From NCBI RefSeq assembly GCF_026230105.1, contig NC_079476.1, forward strand, positions 6,772,709 to 6,836,708: a stretch of 64,000 nt of DNA, in the 5' to 3' direction. Source of the stretch: Diorhabda sublineata (Eukaryota > Arthropoda > Insecta > Coleoptera > Chrysomelidae). Made by a program: the position numbers and the translations under genes. Positions 37,401-49,400 of this stretch are shown one piece after another (position 1 is the first letter of the stretch; every line of letters begins with the position of its first letter). The notes under the pieces are model-generated. The model saw only the letters and a program-made list of their open reading frames with translations, was not told where the DNA came from and did not search any database.

Positions 37401-40400
37401 GCTAAAGATATAATCCCTCAAAACAGGTTTTAAAAATTTCGAATTTAACAGTTTTCTATCATCAAGAAGTAGAAGGGGGGTACACTTGACGTGTTTTGAC
37501 TCATATTTTAGAAGATGGTCGTTCGTCCCAACTTTCTCTTTTTTTCTAAGCACCACCTTACCCATTAAATATAAATCATGACGAAAGATGGTAACTTCGA
37601 GTCAGTCTTCGACAAACAGTTAGTCTTCATCAACTATTTAAGCTAGTAACCACGAATAAGATCGCATACCGCGGATCTTTAACCGAACATACCGTTCAAA
37701 TATTCAATATCATTAAAATTAAATTTTCCGATCTATCCTTATAATTAAAATTATAATCATTAATCTATTAACTCAATATTAATTTATTTAGTTAATTTAG
37801 TCGACTTTATTTTAAATCCATTTAAATTTGGATTAAGTTGATGATTACAAACACATAAGAACTGAAAAAAAAAAATGAAAATAATTTAAAGCAGATTCCG
37901 AATTGCCGTATTGAATTATGGATACTCTGGGGATCGTTTCTAATAGTATTAGAAAAAAATATAATTTCATTTCATCTAATTATTTCCTATTATTAATATT
38001 CTCTGCGTAAACCATTTGCTTCAATCGTGCCAAAATGTTTTTCATCTGCTTTTCAGGGATAATTTCACACCAGTGACAATGAAGGACTTTTAGTACAAAA
38101 CTTTTTCAAAAAAAAAGGAACTTTAGGGTCAAAATATGAAAAGAAAGGGACGTTTATGGATCTATCATTTTACTGATAAATATCAATAATATGTAAACGA
38201 GTATTTTTTATATATATAATCCCCTATCAAGCAGGGTGAGAGAATACCTAAAATTAAGCACATTCAATTGATGACAATATTCATAAAATATATTGAAATG
38301 CTTATGTAAATTATTCAACTTCTTGTCTGATTAAAGGTTTTCTTCTTTTTTAAAATGAAGGTATTAAAATTCAGATTTGCATTCCTTGATTCATTTAACA
38401 GAAAAATTTGAAATTAATAAGATAAATATTTCAAATTATGCCATTCAAACACAAAAATATTTTGTCAGTTTTTCATCAAGTAAGATTTTTCATGAAAATA
38501 GGTGAATAAACAGTATGTTCCATCGAAATAAAGTCACTGTGATTGTAAGTTCATAACTACAGAAAGTCTCCATCAAATCGTTTACGTTAGGGAGGCGCTA
38601 CTATAGCATGAGTGTAAATCGATAAATGATACTTCATAATTACTTGCAAAAATTCTTACAAATTCATAATAATTAATTAACATTCAGCGTTATCTCACAG
38701 TAACTTTTCTGGGTTAAGTTTACAAAATTATTTTGGACTACGTGAATAGTTTAGATTTTGTACACCAATATTTATTTAACCTTCCATTAGTCGCGCGTGT
38801 ATCTACGAGATACATGGCTAACTTTTTGCTAAATATTTATTTATGTAATAGCTCTAGAAAATGGAGATTTGCAGTAGTTCTCGGCAGATGTATCTCGAAG
38901 CCTTTCCTAGAAGTACAATCGGCTGATTTCACTTTTACAACCCCTGGCCACCCTAAACCCGTTCGACCGCCGGATTTGTATCTGCTAGATACAGCGCGAC
39001 CAAGCGGCAGTTTATAGTCAGATTTAATTGGGATAAGTTCTCGTTCATTTTGACGTTTTGTAATTATTCAAACGTAAATTTTATTGTTTTCAAGTGTTTA
39101 CTTGTTCATTTGGGTATACAAAAAATGAAACGTTAGTTTCATATGTCCCGAAAAAAGGAAAAACCGTAGTCCTTATTTCCAGGTTGCATGTGGCGTCGAA
39201 CGAAGTGGAAGAAGATGCTTCGAAAAAGCCAGAAATAATATCATTTTATAACAACACAAAATCCGGCGTTGATGTGGTCGACAAGCTTGGCGCTACTTAT
39301 AATGTTGCTAGATCAACTAAGAGGTGGCCTATAGTAATTTTTTACCATTTACTGAACGTAGCTGAAATCAACTCACGGGTGATATTTCTTGGAAACAAAA
39401 ATACGTTTGTCACAAGAAGAGAATATATGAAAAAATTAGGACTAGCCTTGCTAGACGAACAACTAAAAGTGAGGGCTCAAATAAAAAGTCTTCCACGACA
39501 AACCAAAGATTTGCTCAAAAATTACAAAACCTTGAAAGCACAACAAGAAGTTCAAGAGGCAACACCTGGACCAAGTAAAAGAAAGCGATGCGAACCATGC
39601 TTGGTAGAAAATAAGAAAACGTCACTGTCTGCATATTGTTGTAAAAAACGTGGAATTCGTTTATGTATAAAACTCTATACAAATATGATTTGTAATAAAT
39701 GTTATAATAAAGAAATTAAAAAAGGGTGATTACTCCGATTAATTTTATAAGTTTGTAAAATACTTTGAATAAATAATGTAACTTTAAACCTAGTTCTGGC
39801 GATAACCTAATTAAAATTTTACACATTTTACATATAAAATAATTTTTTTACTTGCAAAAATGTTAAAAGTGGAGAAAAGAAGTATTCATATAAAATTTGC
39901 TGTATTAATATATTAAAAATAATAACAAAAAAAAAATTATTTAATATATGTATCTGCTAGATACAACGCGACCAAATACGTTAGAAATACCCGCGCGCCC
40001 AATGGAAGGTTAAGGACTCTAGTCACTTGAAATACTAAATTTTCTAGCATTGCATACTTCAATCTACATAAAATAACCAAGTTCATATGATATCTCGTCC
40101 GATAGGAGCGCCAATCTGGTCAAATTTTGATTTATAGTTTACCTTCTACAAGCGGACAGTTTTTAAGTTAAGCCCCCATACCCTCCATACCTATTAAGAT
40201 AGTCTCTACAAAAATACTTATGGTAAAAGGAATAACTTACTCCCTGCTAAGTGAACAGAAATCAAAATTGAATGTGTTAAAAAATACCGGGGAAAGTTTC
40301 TCATCGAAATAAAGTCACTACCATTAATAGTCAAGTTTGTATATAATTTGGAATATCATTTACCAATTATTGGAGGGCATCAGTAACAAGTCCCAGGTTT

Positions 40401-43400
40401 CAATGACGGTGATATTTATTTCTGCTTCATATTGAAACTATCTAATATTCGTATATTAAGGATATCCACACATTTTCTTGGGAATTGAGGTCAAGGGAAG
40501 TGTTAGAAAGAAGTGTACTAATGATGATATGACGATGATAATGACTATTGTAACCACTGAGAGTTTTTTCAGAGAAAAAAGTAGCTTAATGTGATAATTT
40601 TCATCTCCAATGATACAACTTATGTTTAATTTCATCTGGCAGTCATAAACAAATGAAAAAAAGGGTTTCTGAACACGATAGTCAAATTAAAAGTTTGCGG
40701 CAATGTGGTAAAATAAATAAAAATCATACAATCCTTGAAGCAAAATTTAAAAAAAGGAACTTTTAGGGACCTTTATTAAAAGCCCTGTATTACGTATATA
40801 TCTTTAGATGATTTGTTATTAGGAAATGAAATAGTAAATAAAGAGATTTCAAATAATAATAATGGTAATTAACGGGATTGAAATCATGGGATCTTGCGAG
40901 AAATAGAACCTTCACGTCCTATCCACCAGTTACCATAAACATTATTTAGACGTCTGATTGTCAGTAAAAAGTGGGGGCCCGTCATGCTGAACATCTACAA
41001 TAGGATAACAACGTTCGCGTGGGCAAGTAAATTCGGTAAAATATTTTGTAGAAACGACCTATTAATTAGTCATTTATGACATCAATTAATACGTTAACAG
41101 TAAATCGAAACTGGGAACATTCTCGAATAGCATGGGGGTTTTCTTCTGTCGACTCATGTGAATTACGGGAATTATTTATCCCATCTCCTATAAATTGGGC
41201 TTAATTTGTAAATAGTGACATGTACAGCGTTGGTCGATGATTATTAATTCATCTAAAAAATTCTAAATTGTGGATATCATCTCCAGGATGTAGCCGTTTA
41301 ACCAATTGAATATGAGGATTTTTTTTGTAAGACTCTACTTACTTTTGTTTGAGTAATATTAAGTTATTTGTGTAGTTCTTATTGTAGGGTTCATAGCAAC
41401 AGCGTCAATAATGTTCGTTCCATCTACATGTCGTTCTTTTCTTCCATTACTTCCAAAACTGACCAGAATGTTGCAGCAGCTCTACCATTACCATTACAAA
41501 ACCAATAAACAAAAATGATGTCGGCATAATCTGTGGTTGCAAACTGATGTGGCGTTAAACGGTCAACGCCAAACTTTTTAGAGTTTCCCTTTATTGTCAA
41601 AAGCATTATTGAATAAATGTGGCGGTATTTCATTGATAATCATCATGAAGATTACTCCTCGTTTTCTATTTTTTTTATAGTTTATCGTTTGTTTTGGCTG
41701 TTTTTGTTATTACTTTCCATTCCTTTTGGTTCCGGCATTTTGCCCTCCAGTTCTCTATATTAAGTGCTCTTATATCCTCCTCTATTTCATTTCTCCAAAT
41801 CTTTCTCGGCCTACCTCTTCTCGTTGGCCATAATAGTGTCTATTACGTTATTCTTTTGATCATTTCAATTGATTTTCTTCTCATTATATGCCCAGCCCAG
41901 TTGAGTCTTTGTGCTTTTATGTATCTCACTATATTTTCCTACCCTATTTCATTGACAGCGTGTAACTTCGGCTCCCAATGCTACGATGGTCGCAGGCTTA
42001 GTAATAGTGTAAAGGCGTTAAATCGAAAGAGCGCGGAGGCCAATTCTGGTCACCGAATCGGGAGATGACAACCAGGAGCGAACTCGTGCAAGATCGTCAA
42101 TGCTCTACGGGCGGTATGACATGTCGTCAAGATCAAAAGCTTCCAAATGAGACACAAGAAACTGTGTTATCATAGCACGATAACATTTCTTTCTGATGAA
42201 TCATTTGTGATTTTGTTTGCAAAATCAGCAGGTTGCTCAAGGATCCAATTGGTGAATTTTTTTCGTTGTTCATGGTCTAGTGGCACAAGTTGTTGAGTCA
42301 GTTGGATTTTGTAGGCATGCAGATGTAAACCTTTAGTGAAAATTTGAACAAGCACTGAAAAGTGCTTGTTCAAACATCCAATTCTTGTGCCCGATTGGGA
42401 ACTGACGTCTCTGGCCTTTCTGTCACATTCTTGCGAACTGCTGTGACGTTTTACGAATTTACGAATAATGGCGATTAAACTTTCACCATTTTGACAATCA
42501 GGACACGTTGTTCTACAGTGTAATGCTCCATATTAACTAACTGTTAACTCCGTCAACACTCGATCTGTCATGTGATAATCATATGACATTATGACTGGCG
42601 AACAAGGCGCGCAATTAAATCGTGCGCTTTTATTGAAACATCCTTCATTATTCTCTCACAAAAAAATATTATCATTTACAATGAACACCACACATCAACA
42701 CAAATATGAGATTTGACTTTTCAATCAATTCATTTTATTATTTATCGAAAATAATATAAGATATAATACAAAATGGGAGATCAAGATGGAGGTATTCATT
42801 TCAAATAAAATAATCGAATTTTATGAAATTTATTCAAAGTAACACCTTATTATGTGATAGGTCATTATGGTTTGATAAGATTTGATCGTAAAAATACAAC
42901 ATTGTCGCAATTATGTCGTTTTCATTGGTTATTTATGTAGTTTGTAAATCACTTATTGCATTTGAAAAAAAATTTATACAAGGTGCAATATTCAATAGGA
43001 ATCCCTGAATTGATTTTTATTTTTTTTATTAGCCTCATCACATCCTCCCTGAGGGACTCTACTTATGGTTGAAGTATATAAAGTTCCCCATGACTCACCC
43101 TGTATTTGCAAGCTTTCCATATAATAATCATATCAAGTTTATTTTTATTTTGATCTCTGCAGTCTAGTTTTTTCAACATTTGAATTGTTAATAGTCACTG
43201 GTACCAAGGTTGTTTTAATCTTCGTTTGCACTTTGTTCTGATAGTTGTGTAACTAAATTAAGTATTTTTCTTTTCTTTTGTCTTCTCTCTTCTCAATAAT
43301 AATGTTCCATTCTATTTCTGAGTATCAGTCGGATTTCCTTTTTTTATTATTTTCTAGCGATTATTCGACATTTCAAATGTTATTAAACCTAGTATGTCAT

Positions 43401-46400
43401 TATCCCTCATTTTGTGAAGTTCTGTTTTTTATATTGTTCTTACTAATTACTGGTTGTATGTCTGTGATGAAGATCAAGTATTGTGTCCTCCCATTACTTT
43501 TCGAAATATTAGTGAAAAGTTTATATTTTTTAAATGAAAATTAGTTAATTCCTATACAGATACTATTACATTAGGACTGTTTCATGTCTATCAGACAGTT
43601 GAGCTTTTTTTAATGGATAATTACCAAGTCGAAATGAGGTGTCTAATTATATATGTTACGTCCCAAGTCCGATCTTGTACGGAGTCGAGCTTCGTACAAT
43701 GAAATTGTACGATAAATTTCAAATGGTGTGATCGATTGTTATTGAAACTTTTTGACGATTATCACGTTGATAAACTACTTGTTCTAACATGAATAGATAA
43801 TTTGTAGTTTTTTCTAGAAGTGTGAAGCTGGGGTCGAAGACCCTTTTCCCAGCTCGGATTTCTCAGGGTGTTAAATAAAACGATTTTTTGTTGATAAATT
43901 TCAAATGGTGTGATCGATTGTTATTGAAACTTTTTGACGATTATCACGTTGATAAACTACTTGTTTTAACATGAATAGATGATTTGTGGTTTTTTCTAGA
44001 AGTGTGAAGCTGGGGTCGAAGACCCTTTTCCCAGCTCGGATTTCTCAGGGTGTTAAATAAAACGATTTTTTGTGGATAAATTTCAAATAGTGTGATCGAT
44101 TGTTATTGAAACTTTTTGACGATTATCACGTTGATAAACTACTTGTTCTAACATGAATAGATAATTTGTAGTTTTTTCTAGAGGTGTGAAGCTGGGGTCG
44201 AAGACCCTTTTCCCAGCTCGGATTTCTCAGGGTGTTAAATAAAACGATTTTTTGTTGATAAATTTCAAATGGTGTGATCGATTGTTATTGAAACTTTTTG
44301 ACGATTATCACGTTGATAAACTACTTGTTCTAACATGAATAGATAATTTGTAGTTTTTTCTAGAAGTGTGAAGCTGGGGTCGAAGACCCTTTTCCCAGCT
44401 CGGATTTCTCAGGGTGTTAAATAAAACGATTTTTTGTTGATAAATTTCAAATGGTGTGATCGATTGTTATTGAAACTTTTTGACGATTATCACGTTGATA
44501 AACTACTTGTTTTAACATGAATAGATGATTTGTGGTTTTTTCTAGAAGTGTGAAGCTGGGGTCGAAGACCCTTTTCCCAGCTCGGATTTCTCAGGGTGTT
44601 AAATAAAACGATTTTTTGTGGATAAATTTCAAATAGTGTGATCGATTGTTATTGAAACTTTTTGACGATTATCACGTTGATAAACTACTTGTTCTAACAT
44701 GAATAGATAATTTGTAGTTTTTTCTAGAAGTGTGAAGCTGGGGTCGAAGACCCTTTTCCCAGCTCGGATTTCTCAGGGTGTTAAATAAAACGATTTTTTG
44801 TTGATAAATTTCAAATGGTGTGATCGATTGTTATTGAAACTTTTTGACGATTATCACGTTGATAAACTACTTGTTTTAACATGAATAGATGATTTGTGGT
44901 TTTTTCTAGAAGTGTGAAGCTGGGGTCGAAGACCCTTTTCCCAGCTCGGATTTCTCAGGGTGTTAAATAAAACGATTTTTTGTGGATAAATTACAAATAG
45001 TGTGATCGATTGTTATTGAAACTTTTTGACGATTATCACGTTGATAAACTACTTGTTCTAACATGAATAGATAATTTGTAGTTTTTTCTAGAGGTGTGAA
45101 GCTGGGGTCGAAGACCCTTTTCCCAGCTCGGATTTCTCAGGGTGTTAAATAAAACGATTTTTTGTGGATAAATTTCAAATAGTGTGATCGATTGTTATTG
45201 AAACTTTTTGACGATTATCACGTTGATAAACTACTTGTTCTAACATGAATAGATAATTTGTAGTTTTTTCTAGAAGTGTGAAGCTGGGGTCGAAGACCCT
45301 TTTCCCAGCTCGGATTTCTCAGGGTGTTAAATAAAACGATTTTTTGTGGATAAATTTCAAATAGTGTGATCGATTGTTATTGAAACTTTTTGACGATTAT
45401 CACGTTGATAAACTACTTGTTCTAACATGAATAGATAATTTGTAGTTTTTTCTAGAGGTGTGAAGCAGTGGTCGAAGACCCTTTTCCCAGATCGGATTTC
45501 TAAGGGTGTTAAATAAAACGATTTTTTGTGGATAAATTTCAAATGGTGTGATCGATTGTTATTGAAACTTTTTGACGATTATCACGTTGATAAACTACTT
45601 GTTCTAACATGAATAGATAATTTGTAGTTTTTTCTAGAGGTGTGAAGCTGGGGTCGAAGACCCTTTTCCCAGCTCGGATTTCTCAGGGTGTTAAATAAAA
45701 CGATTTTTTGTGGATAAATTTCAAATAGTGTGATCGATTGTTATTGAAACTTTTTGACGATTATCACGTTGATAAACTACTTGTTCTAACATGAATAGAT
45801 AATTTGTAGTTTTTTCTAGAAGTGTGAAGCTGGGGTCGAAGACCCTTTTCCCAGCTCGGATTTCTCAGGGTGTTAAATAAAACGATTTTTTGTGGATAAA
45901 TTTCAAATGGTGTGATCGATTGTTATTGAAACTTTTTGACGATTATCACGTTGATAAACTACTTGTTCTAACATGAATAGATAATTTGTAGTTTTTTCTA
46001 GAAGTGTGAAGCTGGGGTCGAAGACCCTTTTCCCAGCTCGGATTTCTCAGGGTGTTAAATAAAACGATTTTTTGTTGATAAATTTCAAATGGTGTGATCG
46101 ATTGTTATTGAAACTTTTTGACGATTATCACGTTGATAAACTACTTGTTTTAACATGAATAGATGATTTGTGGTTTTTTCTAGAAGTGTGAAGCTGGGGT
46201 CGAAGACCCTTTTCCCAGCTCGGATTTCTCAGGGTGTTAAATAAAACGATTTTTTGTGGATAAATTTCAAATAGTGTGATCGATTGTTATTGAAACTTTT
46301 TGACGATTATCACGTTGATAAACTACTTGTTCTAACATGAATAGATAATTTGTAGTTTTTTCTAGAGGTGTGAAGCTGGGGTCGAAGACCCTTTTCCCAG

Positions 46401-49400
46401 CTCGGATTTCTCAGGGTGTTAAATAAAACGATTTTTTGTGGATAAATTTCAAATAGTGTGATCGATTGTTATTGAAACTTTTTGACGATTATCACGTTGA
46501 TAAACTACTTGTTCTAACATGAATAGATAATTTGTAGTTTTTTCTAGAAGTGTGAAGCTGGGGTCGAAGACCCTTTTCCCAGCTCGGATTTCTCAGGGTG
46601 TTAAATAAAACGATTTTTTGTGGATAAATTTCAAATAGTGTGATCGATTGTTATTGAAACTTTTTGACGATTATCACGTTGATAAACTACTTGTTCTAAC
46701 ATGAATAGATAATTTGTAGTTTTTTCTAGAGGTGTGAAGCAGTAGTCGAAGACCCTTTTCCCAGCTCGGATTTCTCAGGGTGTTAAATAAAACGATTTTT
46801 TGTTGATAAATTTCAAATGGTGTGATCGATTGTTATTGAAACTTTTTGACGATTATCACGTTGATAAACTACTTGTTTTAACATGAATGGATGATTTGTG
46901 GTTTTTTCTAGACGTGTGTAGCAGGGGTCGAAGACTATTTTCCCAGCTCTGATTTCTCTGCCACTGAATGAAATATAATTTTTTTTTCAATTTTTGCATT
47001 CTTCCATCATTTTTTCAATGAAAAGTAATGACATTTGACTACGCTAAAACTAACCATTTTCGAGAAAAACATCATTTTGTGACCGCTCTCGTGATTATTT
47101 AGAAAATACAAAACAGTTTCCTCTGAATCAACTTACATCGATTGGTTAATGGTGTACTACAAAATGATAATTTTTCGTTAATCTACCCGTTTTCTTTTAC
47201 TACACTAAGCCTGTTTTCCGGAAATTCTTAATTTACATTAATACAATTGAGATGACAATTTTACACAAACAAATCATACAAAATGAAGAAGTAACCTCAA
47301 ATTTTCTAGCTCCTTAGTTTAAATACTCCCCGACCTTTCGCAGCATCTATATGCGTATGTTTTGGAAAACATTGGATGTCTTAGAAATTCAAATTTACTT
47401 TAACTTTGGAAACAACTGTATTGTTAAAATGAAATTGTTCAAGTTTGATTTTTATGACGTTTATGTGAAAGTGTGCATTACAAGATAAATTATTTAAAAA
47501 ATATAAAAAATGGATTACAGTTTTGAAGAATTAGCAGATATTCATTTAATTTACAGAAAAAATAGACTAAATTCGAGATTGCCGAACAGAGTGTATAGAG
47601 AAAGGTTTCCTCATAGACATCACCCGGGCCGTTTCATTTTTTCCAGTATAGTCAGAAGATTGAGAGAAATTAAAATATTAGAACCGCCAGACGTCCGCGA
47701 ACTACCCGTACTGTTTTATTTTGAAAACAACGTTTTGAATAATATATAGAATCAACCATCTTTAACACGTTGAGCCCCAACCAAAATTGATAAACTTTCC
47801 CCATGGCCCATATGAGGTGTGGATACAAGGCAAAATAATGAAGATTTATTTCGAATTAAAAGTGCAAAAAATGATGTTTTTTGTATGTATTATACAAGTT
47901 TGGAGTTAGCCAGAAGGACATTGTTCAAAAGAAGATGAAGAGATGAAATTACTAGCAAAGAAAACGATAAAGGAATAACAATACTAAAATGGAAGGATAA
48001 TGATGCTTTCTACAAAGTATGCTGATAAGTAAATAAGCATTGATAGAAGATCAGAAATGGTTGTAAAGCCTTAAGCCGTGGTCGATTATGACAAAGGCAA
48101 ATCTTCTGTAGATCTGACTGACCAAATGCCAACCTGGAACACTTCTTTGAGAAGGACTTTGAAGAGGCATAGGAAAATTGCTACTGAGCTGTTATTTGGT
48201 ACAGAAATGGTAAATGACAATAATCTTTATAAAAGAATAACAAAAAAGAATATAGCAATCACTGATTCTCAATCAATCAATCAATCAATCAATCAGTGTT
48301 GGTAGCAAAGAAGTTACTGACGAAAGAAACTACGGCTGTTGCTGATTAAGAGACGCCAAAACTAAAAAACCCATTGCCCAGTGAAGAAAGAAGGTCCAAG
48401 TCACAAGGTAAGGAAAGATTGTGTAGGGTACAGTAAAAACATCTTGAAAAAAAAAAACAAAAGAACCATGTGTAAGGTAATGTTTCAAGGACCAAAGACG
48501 ATTCAACCAAACTGTAAAACTCATTTAAATATAGTCCCTTGGACCGCGGAGAAGGTTCGAAATAAAATACGTCGTGCGGTCTATAGGACGGCTCTGGGCA
48601 GTGGGGAAAGGGCAGTTGCGGGCCTATGGACCGCACCGGAGCTCAATGTGTTAAGTATGAGATCCCTCAATCACAGATTGAATACTAATAGATACTCTGT
48701 ATGGAGAGTCGCAAATTAACAATTATTGTATCCTAATAAATTCACAAGATGTTTCACCAAGAGATTTTGCGCCTCGCATGGAGTTTTCTAATTGGTATCT
48801 TCAACAACCTAGGGATAATGACGAATTTATTAAATTAATATTATTTACCGATGAGGCAATGTTTACTAGAGAAGGCATGTTTAATTCTCGAAACAGTCAT
48901 GTGCGGGAGGATGAAAACCTGTATGTTACTTTTACCCATGCATATCAACAAAAATTTTCTGTAAATTTATAGGCTGGAATAGTAGACGATTACATAATAG
49001 GACCATAAATGTTTAGTAAAAAATTAAACGAAGAAATTTATTCTTCTTATACATTCTCAAGGGAAATATTACCACATGATCTGGAAGAAGTTCCTCTTTA
49101 TAACCGAGAAAATATGATATTTCAGCATGATGGAGCTTTTATACATTTTTCAGGAAATGTATGACTCAATTCGAGTGCCGCTTATGGCAGAGAACTGGAT
49201 GGGTCGAGATGGGCCAATTGGTTGGCCAGCTAGGACTCCGGATCTTACTCCCCTTGATTTTTTCTGTGGGGGAATATGAAGTCTCTTACCTATCATAGGT
49301 ATGGTAGAGATGAGGACCTTGTTGGTCGTATCATGCAGCAAAAGAAGAAATTTCTAATTCGCCTAATGTTTTCCGCAATGTGCGCTTATCAATGCTGCAA

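Noticed and set aside
45357..45542. 61-codon frame inside the satellite
   Set aside because: The 182-bp period is not divisible by three and the frame occurs only where unit 10 has extra substitutions.
43711..46975. Hammerhead ribozyme or CRISPR-like array in the 182-bp satellite
   Set aside because: No CUGANGA plus GAAA pair in correct order on either strand, and the units abut with no unique spacers, so it is a plain tandem satellite.
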